Numbered from the stretch's first letter, positions 39,017 to 52,930 are shown. The stretch: DNA of 64,000 nt from Symbiodinium sp. CCMP2592 (GCA_905221615.1 CAJNDT010005768.1:372001-436000); one strand, 5' to 3'. Notes: generated by a model not told the origin, from the letters alone. Translations and numbers: made by a program.

Positions 39017-42000
39017 AGTTCTTCGGCGAGGTCGCTTTCGCTCACAGAACTTCGTGCCTGAGCTGGCGCTGGCTGATTAGCTCGGAGATCCGCATGCAGG
39101 CTTGGGTTTTAGCTGCACGTGAGATGCTGTAGGCAGCAGAGGCAGAGAAGTAGCAGCCGTGCCCGAGCTTCGTTCCTTGAGCAGCGAGTAAAAGACGCTG
39201 CACATGGCTTGGCAAGATCATCTGCCGATATCGGGTAAACGCTGCAGCTGGCTGAGGCTGGCTCCGTGCCGACGTCCGCTGTAAGCTCGGTTGAAGCCAT
39301 TGAGCACAATGTTGGGAACGCACCTGAGAAAATGCAAGCTTCGATCCAGACCCATCTGAGGCCATGTTTGACGAACACATGTCAATGTGTGGCAAGCAAA
39401 CATACCAAAACTCCCACGTCGTTGGCTTGTCGTCTGATTTCTATCCGAACAGAAAACAGGCTGGGGATCAAGCTCGCTCGATGTGCCGTGCCACAGATCC
39501 AACCTCGAAAACGAGTCTGGCCATGCACACCGTGCACCCACACTTGTGCCAAAAGCATTCAAAAGCAGCGCTCTTAAAGCGATTGCTTCTCTACCAGTGG
39601 AATTCTGAAAGGCTTTAATACCCATCCCTGTTTGGCTCGCGGCTCACACTCGCTGCCCATTGCATCGCGCACCGCGGCATAGACTCCGGCCTCGGGTGAT
39701 TGCAACCGCTAGTTACAGACTCTCCATGCTTCAACAGCGCAGAGCCAAAACTGAAGCCACGAGATCGAATCCTACATCGTTTGCTGCCGTCAGGCCAAGG
39801 CCCGTAGTGGCTTTTGCCGCAGGCAAAATTCTTCCACGCAAGACTTGGGAAACCCAGCGAGAGTTGGATTCTCCACGCGATAAACTCCCAGGACAAGCGC
39901 TTCCGGAACCTGGCCGTGCAGCAAACAGGACCAACTTTCACACTGCCGAAACACACGCACTTATGGACAGCACGGAATGGCCTGTGTGGCAAACAAGTTA
40001 CGCACATGTTCCAGGTCGCTGTCCTCGGTCTCGAACGTATCTGTTGCTCTGCGACGCTTCTGCTATTTGCCGTGGTAGCTGACTAATGGCAGGCTCCTCA
40101 TCCCTGCCAAAAGTGATCATGGGCAAGGGGGTGTCAGAGAGAACTCCGGCGCCTCAGAACAGAGCGGGTTAACATCATCGCACAGTCGATCAGATTGGCT
40201 ACACTTCATTCTCGGGCTTCCACTCAACAGCGGAGATATGACGGGTTTGTCCTCGGCGGCCTCGCACGGACAAGGTCCCCCACTTTCAGGATCGCAGTTC
40301 AGCCTTGCCGGATCACCCGAAGGACCTACCCGTGATGCCTCGGAGTTGTTCTCCTCTGGGAGACGGGTGCTGGCCATCCGACCTGATGGGTGCGCCGTGC
40401 ACCAAGACAGTGAGCAAAACCAAGCAAAAACGCTGTCCCCCTTCCCCTCCCGCCTGAAACGGATCGGCGCGGCTCCGGGCGCAACTCCCGCGGAGATCTG
40501 CATGCTGCGCTCTCAAGTGGTTGGGTTTAGTGGCAGTGTGAGCCGTGGCGCGGGAACCTTGCTCGGGGTGCCGGAGGCGGAGGCGGAGCCTGGAAGCCGA
40601 ATGAAGAAAAGCCACGCAAGACGGATGAAAAGAGCGGGGAGCTTAGGGCTTAGGGCGGGCCTTCGGTGGACTGCAGCTGCGCTGCCGGGCAGCCTGATGA
40701 CAGGAGACGACTCGTGTAGGCTCGCACGTCGAAGCACATTTAGCATCTGAGTCCCAATGCCCTCGAGGTCAGCAGTGGATCGCGGAGCTCGAGAAATTCC
40801 CGAAAGCCCTGAAGACGAGTCTCGACGTGGCAGCAATCGCAGGCGACAGACGAAAAACAAGCTTAACAAGGAACAGCCCACCTTGTCATCATGGAGTTCC
40901 CTGAAGCTGATACCTGCGAGGGTGTGCTGTAACACAGTGGAGGCTTCCCCCGGTGTCGGCAGGGAGCACTGCAGGGCTTCCTCTCTGGAGAGGCCGTCCG
41001 TGGCGACCTGGCGCGGCGAAGCTCTGCACACTGCCATCAAAGCTGCTTAGGTCGTCTGCATTGACGAGACTGCTGTCTGGGGCCGGTGCGTGTTCGTTTG
41101 GCGAACGGCATCGCAGAGGACTTTCAACTCGTTCAAGTGCCTTCATATGTCAAGCTAGCATCTGCATGGCTTCCTTCCTTTGTCCCATCAACATACTGCT
41201 CAACACCAAGTCGTGCTGGAAGCAATGGGCCAGGGCACCCCTCGTAGCGTTGGCAAACCTGCTCATATTCGGACCTGAGGTGAAGGATAGAGACAACAAA
41301 GCCGTTGATTTGGACAACTGCTATCGCAACGCCAGAAGCTGGGGCCGCGGCGAGCTGACATTGCGGCGCGACACATAGGCAGTCACTGTCTTCTCCTCAG
41401 CAGAGCACACCATGCTGTGGTGATCGTGTCAGCGCTGGGCTTGAGACAAGGTTTTCCAGGACCCCCCGCAAGCCGTTTCCAGGATGGAGAGGGCTGGATC
41501 CTGGTGAGCTGAGGTTCCAGTCTTCTGCTTCGTATCGGCAGAACTACAGACACAGAGCTTCGAAATAAGCCTCAGTGACTCATTGGTGGTCTTGCCAAAC
41601 CCATGTGCTGCGAGATGCAAGGCCGACTGAGGTCTTTGCGAGCTGCACTGCGAAGGCTCGTCCTGCTGCGAAAGCTATGTATGTGTGTCGCTCGCAGAAA
41701 CATTCCAAGAGCCCACGTCGAGTGAGTGGGGGCAGGAATTTTTCGGTGGCGGTTTGGAGGACGGCTTGGGAAAGCGGTCAAACTGGATAGCAAAGGGGGG
41801 TACTTGCGGTGCCTGGTCGGCCTTCTCGGCTTTCTCCTCTTCTGGCTCCGCAAGTGGCGTAGGCTCGGGTGAGGCGGACCCAAGACCTCACAAGGGCCCA
41901 CTGTGCAGTTGCCCCGCCTTGGCTCCACTCTCGCAGCCCTGTCCCGGCTACCTGGAGTTGCAGCGGGAGCAGTCCACGCCAGCCGGGATCCCTGCTCAAA

Positions 42001-43653
42001 GATGCCAGATGCAAGCAAGTGCAACATGTCAGTCTCGTCATGTTTGATATACTAGCTGCTAGCTAATGGGACACATTGCCAACCGTACATCTGAGCTGTG
42101 CGTTACATCATCTGCGCCTGCTGGCGGCTGTTTCGCCTCGTGATGGCAAAAACTTTCAACGAGCAACCCATGGATCGCTCTTCCGGGTGGCCGCTGTCGC
42201 TGCAGTTGCGAATTCGTCAGTCACTTCTCTACACCGTGGCCTTCTGCTCACCACGAACATGCAGGATGCACATGGATGCTCCAGAGCAGACTTGCCGCCA
42301 AAGGCACAAGGACGTCGCTGACGAAGCGTGGTCTCGGCAGTCGAAAACAGCTGCGACAGGGCTGCGCACTCGTCTGAGAGTTCTGACTACCTTCATACAG
42401 ATGAAAGCCTCTGCCATGGGCTGGCCGTGCTGGGAACTTGGCAGAAGCCTCGATGCGGTGAAAGCGCCGCCGCAGCTCGCAGCGAGGCACCTGCGAAGGA
42501 TATGAAGCATGTGGACATTCGAGAGATCGTGGCATGAGGTGGGGCAAATCCCTGCGCCGCAACACCGCAAGCTGCTGCACTTTGTTGAACTCTTCACCAC
42601 TCCGGCAGCTCAATCTAATGAGTCCCCAGCTCACACCACTTGCAGGCCGGCCGTCAATTGCCGTGACCTGTTGCGCAGGCTCGGAGAAAGCACAGGTGCT
42701 GGCGACACAGAGCCCATGTCAGAAGCACATCCACAACATGCCTCGCCACTTCCGCTGCGCTGCCTCTGGAACATACCAAGCTGGCTTAGCCGGAATAGAC
42801 TGCACAAATACATCACCACTTCACCAGCAAGATCTAGCGAGTCAGATATGTCGCTGCCGCTGGCACCTGGCAGAAGGAACTGGTCCTCGAAGCACCGGAC
42901 GAACCTCGGACCGCCGTCATCTGGCACTTCCCACACATCACGACAACCAACCGTAGCAACTGAGGCCCCTTACAGCTCGTGTGCGCGGCGACTGGGCCCG
43001 GACTTTGCCTGACCTGTTGCAAAGAAGAAACAAGAAGGTGCCCCAACCGCGCGATGACATCACGCTGGCAGGGACTGCCACACACCCAGAGAGCATGCAG
43101 CTGCAAATCTGACTTTGCGGCTTCCAATTATCCGGACGGCTACAGACAGGATAAACAAGTTCGTTCCTGCACTCCTTCAGTGTTCTTCCGCCTTGTCGCA
43201 GGAGTCTTGCGAGAATCGGCCTGGACAAAAAAAGCTCACACCGCAAGGCAACGAAATCCGTCGCCGCAGGCTCCGCCCAATGCAGGCTTCTTATCGCAAA
43301 AGGGTCCACCAAGTAACGCAAACCACAGCAAGCAGGTAAGCAGGTTCGGGCTTGATTTCCGCAAGGCCAGAACAGGGATTCGTGCCCCATCTGTGGTTGG
43401 TATCAGGCTGGCGCCAGCCTTTACCCTGAGTGGGAAGCTCTCTGCGGCCTTGCGTCTTTCTTATGTCTTTGATTTTGTGTTCAGATTACAGCAGGCGAGC
43501 TTCCGTTTTGATACGCACATGTCTGTACATATGCCGCGACAGCAGCCGCTCCAGCAGGGAAGATTCGAAGCTGTTTGTCGGGCCCAAGTAGATGGTGATC
43601 CCTAGACTCGGCCGCTGCTGTCATGAATTATCCAACCGGGACCTTGGGGGCGA

Positions 43654-44085
43654 TCATGTGCCAAGGCCTCCGGGTCTACGTGGAAGCTCACATCCTGCTG
43701 CGGAACACCACAGGTCAGACCAGGCGACCTGCAGTAAACTAGGGGAGAGGATCGCACGACTGTAACTGCGCTGTCTTCCCTGCTTACTGGCCTTCGTCAG
43801 GATTCGACTCGCCTGCCGTTTTGTATGCAGAACGGTCTGAACACTGTGCTGTCCTACTGCATGCTGAAGGAGCCTGGCGTGCCCCTGACAATCTGAAAGT
43901 TGGGCTTTCGATATCTGGCTGTAACCTTTGCCCATGCAGAAACAGCAAAAGCAGAACCTGGCGCAAATCATCGCACTGTCTGCTTGGCGAACCTCTTCAG
44001 AGAGGGCCTGCAGGCCCTCGTCGTCTTCGATCTCCCGAAGCATAGCCTGCAAAGTGTCCTCACGGTTTGCTGCAAGATGCAGCAA
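43654..44085 (-). CDS. candidate coding exon, unknown product
   Basis: The 5' part (about 43,960-44,085) encodes ANREDTLQAMLREIEDDEGL followed by a further acidic helix, which looks strongly like real protein and possible coiled coil. The rest of the open stretch is less convincing and may be intron. No family was recognised. The + strand also has a 261-codon frame across this region, but its composition is poor. Confidence 0.3.
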   Translation of the reverse strand: MLHLAANREDTLQAMLREIEDDEGLQALSEEVRQADSAMICARFCFCCFCMGKGYSQISKAQLSDCQGHARLLQHAVGQHSVQTVLHTKRQASRILTKASKQGRQRSYSRAILSPSLLQVAWSDLWCSAAGCELPRRPGGLGT

Positions 44086-45179
44086 GAAGCAGCCCCGGGT
44101 TCCGTTCCCAATTCCCCTTCAACCTCGTCCAATCTGCCGCCTGTCCGGAGATTTGCCGCCTCCCGGAGAAGCTTCCTCTTCTTCTGTTTCGCTCAAGATG
44201 GAAGCGGCCCCCAGGCCCCTGCGGCCCTTCTGCCGAGTCACACTTGGACTTGGCAGCGAGGCGCCGAGGCGGAGCCCGGAAACCTCCGTTGAACATCACG
44301 GCATATCACGGCAAAAACGCATCGGAGGTCTCCCAGTTTTGTCGCATCATCAGGCCCGCGGCCAGCACCATCAAAAGCCGAAGCACCAGGGGCATGGCCT
44401 GGGCTCGAACCGTTGGAGAGACTGGGGCGACAGACAACAACTCTGGAAAGCTGGGGCCGTCAGCTTCTACGTTCGCGTTCCAGATCTCAGTGGGAGGATG
44501 CTCCCACTTTGTTTCTGTGAGGTTGGCGTGACTTGTCTGAGCCAGAAAATGGCACGATGGCTGCCAATGCTGCCTGCTTTCGATGGCCGATATATCCTGG
44601 TATCACCAAAAGTCAAGTGCAGGCCAGGGCTTTGCGCGGGATGCTACAAAACTACGCCGCTGCCCACTGATGCGTTTGCTTGTGGTTACAATGAAATGCT
44701 CCGTGACGCATAGTACCGCGAGCAAAAAGGCATGGAGCACAAGCACATGCCTCCGGCGGACCGCCTGCTCGCCGTTCAACTGCCTCAGGAAATTGTTGTT
44801 TGGGTGGTTATTTCGCCTCACATGCAGTGAGAAAAGTCAGACGACAGTGCAGTGGGTCGTTTGCTTCGAAAGCAGACCGATTCTGATCGTAGCTTGCCCT
44901 TCCGATACACAATTTAATTCGGGTCCGCACCACCTGGGCATTGCGACTCGCCTCGCGTGGCACCAGCGTGCCACAACTCTCTCAAGTCCACCTTGGCCTG
45001 ACTTCTCCTCCTTACCCCTGTTCACAAGATCCACAACAGCTGGACTCCCTGTCGGAGGTGTGTTCGGGGAACCTGAAAAACCTTCTCAGGAGTAAGAAGG
45101 GGCGAGGGGTTAGCTTCAGCTACCCCCCACCCGCGCTTGCATTGTCTCTCTGACTCCCTGTCTCACATGCACGTAGACA

Positions 45180-45275
45180 AAGCTGCTTGAGCACCAGCAG
45201 GCGCCTTTTGAAGCTCTTCTTGTGCTTTCAGAAGCAGATGTTCCTGCTGTTCCCTTTGCCTCCCGAGTATCTGTC
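45180..45275 (-). CDS. candidate coiled-coil exon, unknown product
   Basis: The minus strand reads REQQEHLLLKAQEELQKAPA, a heptad-like helix of about 27 residues. It is preceded by a CAG that could be an acceptor and followed by a GT. The + strand over the same bases is also open, so the strand is not certain. Nothing else in 44.7-48.6 kb was recognised. Confidence 0.2.
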
Positions 45276-45659
45276 ATTTCAGCTGAACCAGCCGGAGACC
45301 TTCCTCTGTCCAGGCCTGCGACTCTCAGCGACGACCCCAAGTGCGGGTTCCGCAGTTGCGGCCGCAGCGCGGCCCAGAGAGGCAGGGAGGCCAGAGCTCA
45401 GCGCCGTCGCCTTGGCTATAGGCCGCTTTTCAGCCAAGCACAGCGCCAGGCTGTGTCAGCGGCTGTGCCATCTGAGGGCACTGCGGCAGCATTGGCCAAT
45501 GAGCGGCCGCTGGCCTTGACTAGCAAGGAACGGCTCAGGATGCTGTTCAACTTACACGTTCGCAATTCAGTTGCGCATGATTGCACCATTCACTGGGGAT
45601 CGGGCATCTCGGGCGTGGCCCATGATTCAGTGCTGCATGTGCACACTTAATCAGACTTG

Positions 45660-48640
45660 CGCTACTCAATATTGTCACAATGTCGCACGTGTCAACATGC
45701 CACCAAGTAAGTGAAGTTGGAGAAGCTGGGGCTCGACTGTGGCACAATAAGCTGGCATGGCTGAGTGGAAAACACAGTGTCCGGGACCGAGTGATCTCGC
45801 ACAGGCACGAATGCTGCTGACGCCTGCTACGAGCAGCCCTAATTGGTCCGAGACTATCACAGCTGCAGCCTTTTGCTTCAGTCGCGGCTCAGCACGCGCA
45901 CCTGCATCGAAGGGTCGAAGACAGAGGACCAAACATCTCCAAGATTTACGCCCAGATACGCCCATGCAAAAACTTCCCTGGCTAGCGGCACCTCAGGCAA
46001 CATCAACACGGCGACAGAGCTGTCAGTGTAGTCGAAGCCCACATAGGGACGCGCCTGCGCAACGCTTCGCCAAACGATACACAAATCGACTACTTGTAAA
46101 AGGGGGGTATCTGAATCAAACTCAGCAATTTCGCAGTTTGGCGAAACCACTCTTACCACACACATCGAAGACCTGATACACGGCCGAAGAGCACAGACAC
46201 AACCATCCGCATAGCTTTTGCTTCTGCATGGTCATTGGTGAAGGGATCAACGAAGCAGCACATTCAAGAAGGCCTTGCAGTAGCCAATTAGATCGGGCTG
46301 TCCTACGTCTATGCACGTATATCACCAATGATCTGATTGACAGAGAACTGCACCTCAACGAAAAGGTAGTCTCCTCTGCCCGGGCAGATTGTTGAAACCT
46401 GCACGTTGCTTGGCACCTGCACGCGGAAGCAATCGGACGAAGAGCAGAGACACTTGTCGATTGTTGCATGGCGTAAAAGCAACGCATTCATGTATGTTCC
46501 AGGATACATGAACTACCACTGGAGGCCAAATAGATATTCCCGAGAGCGGTGTAGAAACCACATGCCTTCAGGGAGGCACATTCAGCAGCTCTGTCTATCT
46601 CGGTGCTGTTGCCCAGCAGGAAAAAAAGCACATGGCCTGAGATGAAGCACAAGAGCCAAAATTAAGCGATGAGGTGCGCATAAGGAAAGGACCGTATGTC
46701 TCCGTGCAGCAGTCTCTGGACCAAACCTTGACCTGCACACACTGCAGCTGAAGATGTGGTTAAACGATGGCAAAAGCAGAGTAGAGTATGATATGCCTCT
46801 GGATCGGAAGCCGTCCGCCGCAACTTCACCCACCAGTGAGAACCGCCGACTGAGCACAGCCCAATGCTCGTCATGCTGATTCTCACTGTAAGCACTGTCA
46901 TGTGCCATAGATTGGGATCTGCACCGTATTTGCCCTGATAAGACGCCTGCAGATTTGGCAGTTTCGGCTGCTCACAGGTCAAGCATGCTCGAGCAACGAC
47001 ACCTTGTTCGCACCATCCAAGTCGAAGTGATACTCGTGAGGATGATCCTCACAAGACATGCAACCTATGCACATTGCGAAGGTGCGCAGACTGAAGGTCA
47101 CCACGGGCCTGTCGCGTCTCCCCGTCATTGGCCAACCGGTGAGCACCGTCTGCACGAGCAGGGGAGCCCCCTCGCGGCAGGAAAGGATGCACCACTGAGG
47201 CTGGGCACTCTGTTGTGCTGCGCCCGGCCGCTGGGCTGGCGTGTGGAGAGATCACGGTGCTCGTCCGAGGCATCAAGGTCTCCAGCCATCTGCAAACCCG
47301 AGCGGATCGGTCAGAAAATCTTGCTGTTCCTACTCACCGCCTGTTCAGTGCCGCTCACAGTGCGCGGCACCCCTCGCAGGGAGGCGATGAGTTCCAAGGC
47401 CTCTCAAGTTCGACGTGGCATGACAGAAAGTTGCAAACTGCAGACCTTCCGTCGTCGGTTCCACTGCGGTCTTCGCATGTTTCCAAGCACTTGAAGAACC
47501 AAAAACACCAGTGCCATCACTAGCACCTCCACCGTCGCTTTCTGCTACGATTCTTTCAACACGATTTGCGCACGCAGTGGTCATGCAACAAGGCTTCTCC
47601 TCGATGCGTTTTGGTCTGGTGCGTCAGGAAAGAACAGATTCACCTGCCTGCCGAGTGAAATTGGGGTGCTACAGCAGGCCCAAGCACAGCGTGGCCCAAG
47701 TGCGCACGGGTCGTAGAATCAGGAGCAGAAGTCCCCAGTGATGCTGCTGCTGCTCAGGTTAGTCGCCGTCATGCCGGAGCTTGTCAGAAGGATTGGCGCG
47801 GCGTGCAGCTCTCTTCGAGCGCATCAAGCCCCTTCCATGTTGGATTCGCTTTTCCGGCTCCATCTTCACAGCACCTTGTCGTCCTGCCTTGTGTTCGACC
47901 TGCCTCCCTGAACTCAAATTCAGAAGCTCGCATCGCCGGCCTGACTCCAGAAACTCATTGCCACCCCCAGGTGCTCCATCTGGCAGGGCAAAGCAAGACT
48001 GTGAACAACTCCCTCGCACCTTGACTGTGGACACGATACAATTCGACTGAGTCAAGCACATGCGCCCTCTGCATAGAGTGGCTGATCTTCTGGTGATCCG
48101 AGGCAGCCAGCTGCCTCGCAAAACGGCAGGGTGCCATTTTCTGACAGGCAGAACCTACTAGAGTCAGTATTGCTATTGCAACGTTCACCACGCAAGCCAC
48201 ACAATCACTAGCGTCGCCACGTGCAAAACATGTGCATGGGTATCGGCTGCTGCTACAATTGATGCCACTGCTGCTTCTTCCGAACCTGGAAACCATGACT
48301 GCTGCCAGTAGCATTTGCGCTTTGGTGAACATGATGTAGATAAAACATGAAGTTGAACAGTAAGAAGGGGACAAGGACGAGCACGATGGCTCAATCTTCA
48401 ATACATGATGAGGAGGAGTGCAAAATGGCAGGCCCTAGTCACACCGCATGCGCTTGATGACTTCGCCTTCGCAACTATCCGAATCATGTTGCATTAAATT
48501 CATGCCCGCTCAGGGCCAGGCTTAAGCAAGCTTGGCACTGAGTCAAAGTGGGAGATATGCGGCAAGGTTAGGTAGTCGGTGAAAGCTGCCCAGTACCTGC
48601 CAGAAGCGTTTCACATGTCCAAACTGTCATCTGTTTGGGC
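45660..48640. other. unassigned sequence
   Basis: Open frames up to ~180 codons occur on both strands without recognisable domains, repeats or RNA genes. I see no consistent exon chain. Confidence 0.4.
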
Positions 48641-48959
48641 TGCGTCTGAGTTACGTCATGGCGGCCCAGTCGTCGGTGTCCTTACAGAACTGATGCATTC
48701 TACGCATGTGCTTCGAGGCGAAGAAAGGGAAGAAACCGGCTGCACCGCACGGCGGATTCTCACGTACGCAAGGCCATTGGCTGGTTCGCTGATTCTCGCA
48801 CTGGGCCACGGATTTGCACACAGGGGACTCGCGGAATGACGCAGAGGCCATGAGGCGCCGGATTTGAGCATGTTTGCACTGGTGCTGCACGCCTGCACGC
48901 TGGAAACTTCGCGTACTGGACCCAAAGTCAAAGACCACCCTCAAACCTGAACGCTAACC

Positions 48960-49380
48960 GCAAGAATGCAAAAGCTTTACCTCACAGGTTAAAAACCCTA
49001 AACCCACCAAACCCTGATTTGCAATACTCTAACCCCGAAGCCCTAAACACCTTGAACATTCAAAGCAACAGACCCTTGCAACCCTGCACTCCAGAACCCA
49101 TACCGTACAATGCACAGAAACGGTAAACTCAAAAAAAGCACAAACCTTCAAGACCCAAACAAAGTACACGAACCCGAACCTCCACAAAGTCCTATAGACC
49201 CGAAAATCCTGGGACCTTGCTGAACCGCGCACACTCTTGAATCGAGCATGCATGAGCATCGAGTGGTTGAGTCGGCTTTGGTGTTGAAATCAGCACGGCT
49301 TGAGTCATACTTGTGCTCCAATCACGCGTGCTTGAATCGCGGTCAGCGCTAGCATCATGCCACCAGCAGGCCTCGACTAC
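48960..49380. repeat. CCCTAAA-like stretch followed by degenerate CTTGAATC/GCTTGAG repeats
   Basis: AAACCCTAAAC-type words at 48,990-49,050 are followed by an A/C-rich stretch and then irregular CTTGAATC, GCTTGAG and GAGCATC units up to 49,340. The arrangement parallels 15,830-16,140. From 49,400 to 50,800 there is no assignable gene. Confidence 0.45.
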
Positions 49381-50805
49381 TGAAACCACTTGGACTTTTC
49401 TTCAAAAGGCAACATCAACGAGCTCCAGATGCTGAAAGCTTCGAAGGGCGAATGGGGATGCACGCGATGTGGCGCATGTCCAGGCCGGCTACCCTCGAAG
49501 TCTGGACAGACGGAGTAGTCCTGGATCATGCTGGCAAGCGTCTTGAGTCACACGTCACACTGCTCACCAATGCCCAACATCACAAAGCATGTGGTGGGCT
49601 GCAGCGCCCTCCTGACTCACATACAAGGGCAGCGAGTCTCGCGAGGGCATGTAGATCGGCACACCCATGGCATAGAGCCTGAAAGGGCAGTCTCTCCGCA
49701 GAGGACTTCGAGACGGTCTTCTTTTGAAAGAGATCCGACTAAGAATCAGGCTCGTAGAACCAGAACTGACTTGGACTGTACGGATAGATCACGGCCTTTG
49801 CACACTCGTCTCTGACTCTGACCACACCCAAGAACCACAAATGCTGACGAAGTGGCAGCCAAGAACTCCGAGAAAGTAGAATAACCCATCCGCTCTTTCC
49901 TTGCAAAGACCGGTCAGGAACAAATACCATCGAGTGTGTCCGGTTCCTATACCTATCGAACCTATTCCAACTTACTGCACGCGACCAGCACGAAGGCTCG
50001 GAGAGATCTCTCAAGCTCAGCATGCCTGTGCCCTGGGGACTCCTCGTGAGCTCTCGGGGCAGCTCAAGGGGATGTTTGCAACCGAAGCATCTCAGAGAGA
50101 CTGGCAGACTCTCGAAATCTCAGCGCAGCAGTTGCCGAAGAGTCTCAGGGCAAGGAGCGGTACAAACGATCAACCCAGGACAGCTTCTCATGACAGGCCC
50201 TTTTCAAAGTAAAGCAGAAGGCAAGCTGGCGCCTGCATAGACTTGCGCAAAGTAGTTGAGGACACACTCCTTATACATGGAGCTTGTGACTTAATCAGCA
50301 GGTTCACAACCTGCGATGTGTCTGATCATGATCCGAACCTCGACACGTCGCATTAAACTCCGCCATGCTTGCGATACACAGGCGCCGCAACTAACCCCCT
50401 CTCAGATGCCCTTCCTGTCAGCTACTCTCAGTCAAGCAGTGAGCGGGGACAGCTAGATGCAAGTAGTCATGAAGCCCCGCATGAACCTGTGCTGCGGCTC
50501 TGGAAGATTGTTAATCCAAGCCGCCGTGTCCCAAAACAAGCTAACGGTTCGCAGAAGCAGCACCTCCTGAAACGAGAACACAGGCTTGCAGCCATTCAAC
50601 CGCGATGTCTCGCTCCCAGCTCTAACATGCCAATTGAGATGCACAAATATCACACACAAAAGGGCCTGCGCCCGCTTTGGCCAATAAGTTGCCTGCCGGG
50701 GTCTTGAACCATGGCCGTCATGCTGGGACTTCAGATATTTGCGATACAATACATCCACATCCAGAGCCATACTCCCTCTGCAAGGCCTTCGACATCGCCT
50801 TAAAT

Positions 50806-51600
50806 TACTGAAGGGTCGCGAAACCGAACTGGAGCCGCTGACCCGAACCGCTCCCGAACCGAACTGCGGGGACTGCGCCGAACCACAATGAAGACACTGA
50901 AACCGGAACCGGTCGAACCGGAACCGCGGGCAGTTTGTGGGTCTTAATTTGTGGGTTAGGGGGTTGCTCCCGTTTCCTAAAACCCCTTGACTTTAAACCG
51001 CATACCGCACACCGCAATTCCAAAAATCCTCGAAGCCCCCGTAGACCAAACAGCCTCCAAACCTCAAAAATCCGCAAAACCCCACAACCCGTTTTACGAT
51101 ACGAACCCTAGAAACCCTTCAAACCCACGGAAGTTTGAGTTAATTAAAGGCTAAAGCCCCTGAAACATGAACCCGCTAAGCCGCGCAGACCTTGAAGCCT
51201 GAACCGCAAAAAAACCCTCCAACGACCTGCCCTCCAGCCACCTGCCTTTGCTACCAGCCACCAGCCACCAGCCACCAGCCGCAGCTGAGGCTGGTGGCTG
51301 CTGGCAAAAAGGGTGGCTGGAAGGTGACTAGCAGCGAGTGGCTGCACGGTGGCTGGACGGAGGCTGATTGGAGAGTGGGCGTAAGGCGCAGGTGGTGGGT
51401 GCGGTGGGCACTAGGCGGAAGTGGTTGGAGGGTAGGAAGCAACCCAGCTGCAGCCGGCTCCAGGCCAGGGCCCATGCCGAGAACCGCGGAAAACCGCGAA
51501 CCGCAGGAACGAGAAACGCCAAGAACCGTGAACCCCGCAGAACTCAACCGCCGTTGAACCGAACCGCTCCGAGAACGCCCCCTGTACAAAAAGAAGCGAA
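50806..51600. repeat. low-complexity GAACCG / AAACCC / CCAGCCA repeats
   Basis: Three simple patterns in succession. CGAACCG-type words run at 50,815-50,935 and again at 51,478-51,560; AAACCCxxx words at 50,990-51,125; and tandem CCAGCCA followed by its complement at 51,235-51,320. No gene. Confidence 0.7.
51271..51298. repeat. perfect inverted repeat
   Basis: GCCACCAGCC and GGCTGGTGGC separated by eight bases can form a 10-bp GC-rich stem. It sits at the turning point between a run of CCAGCCA units and a run of GGCTGGTGG units. Confidence 0.8.
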
Positions 51601-51639
51601 ACGAGTGGAACCGTGTAGCTCCTGAAATTCGTGATTCGA

Positions 51640-52600
51640 ACATTTCTCAACTCAGTCGACACATGATAGTGAATGGGGCTACTGACACAGAAGCAGAAAA
51701 AAACACGTGCCTCTGTGTATGTACACATAGGTCGGATGACCGGCAATGATATGCCGGTGCCATACCTCCGATAACTACTCATACTCGTCATGTGCCACAA
51801 ACGTCCACAACGTCATGGATTCAATTAGGCGAATGCTGTAGCACTGCAGCACTTCGGAATGCTTCCGCCAAACTAGCTATACTGCGCATCATCTCTTGGG
51901 TGTTCTTGGAGACCCTACACGACAGAGTATTCGAAGCGCTTGCTTCATGGTGTCAACCAAAACAGACCAAGTTGCGCGACCCATTCTGCAAAAAGTGGCG
52001 TGGTGGCAGCAAAGATGTGCCGTTCATCTAGAGCCATCTCCTTTGTTGCAAGTTCGTAATCAACAGCCAAGGGTGCCTCTGGCTCCACTATTAGCTGTTC
52101 CTGTCTGTGAGAACGAACTATCTCGCCATTGCCCCCTAGGCCCAGCCCTCCGGAGCAATCACTCGAGAGAAGTCCGAGGCTCATAAAACTGTTGGTACCA
52201 CTCAGACCGGTCTTCGGCCCGAACCTGGGTGCGAAAAGCTATGAAAGCTACTTGGTGTATTGGGCACAAGATCGGAGATTCAAGCGTGTCCATTTACAGT
52301 TGCTACGGCAATGCAGAGATTTAAACCCACACTGACACATGGACCCTTGCATGACTGCAAGCACCTGCAACACTCCGAGACACTGGCGTACACAGAGATG
52401 GGAGTGGAAATGTAACCAATCACCTTCGGCTGGAAAGGCACCAAAGAGTACCGAAGTCAGCCGAAAAACGTTTGACCAAGCTTTGCTGGACAAACACCTC
52501 GCAGCAGGCGCCGAGGCTGTGACAGGCCGGCCGAAGTGCGCCAACAGCCGACAGAAAAGGACAGGCTCCCCACACATGAAGAAATCCTCGGGCAAAAGTG
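51640..52600. other. unassigned sequence
   Basis: No repeats or recognisable coding sequence. The minus strand at 52,400-52,595 (containing EPVLFCRLLAHFGRP) may be an exon continuing from 52,627-52,930 but could not be joined with confidence. Confidence 0.4.
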
Positions 52601-52626
52601 GCTTGAGGCAGAAGTTGCTGCATTCA

Positions 52627-52930
52627 CTACATCGGCATCACTGACACGTCTCCATCAAGGAGCACTCCTGCAGATCTGTCTACATCGGCTCCATCTTGCG
52701 CCCAAGAATCAGCAGACCGCAGCTCGGGATCGTTGCCCATAAGCCGCACGAACCGGTCATGATACTCTCGCGCCTGATGCGGCAACAAGACGATGAAAGC
52801 ACCGCATTGCATCGCCGCAGCGTGCTGAACAACTTCAAACATCTGGTCAAGTTCGGCCTGGATAATGCAATCCTGAAAATACATGAAAGCTCGCAGACTG
52901 CTGCATCCACGGCACGGATCTGAGGAAATG
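52627..52930 (-). CDS. candidate coding exon, unknown product
   Basis: The 3' ~85 codons of a longer open minus-strand stretch look clearly protein-like: DCIIQAELDQMFEVVQHAAA followed by a hydrophobic FIVLLP, then EYHDRFVRLMGNDPELRSAD. The + strand is open too but has poorer composition. The part above 52,930 may be intron. No family was recognised. The interval 52,930-54,690 has nothing assignable. Confidence 0.35.

Noticed and set aside
43928..44713. A 261-codon + strand frame
   Set aside because: Composition is biased (Ser/Pro/Arg/Gln) with no domain, and part of it lies opposite a much more protein-like minus-strand segment.
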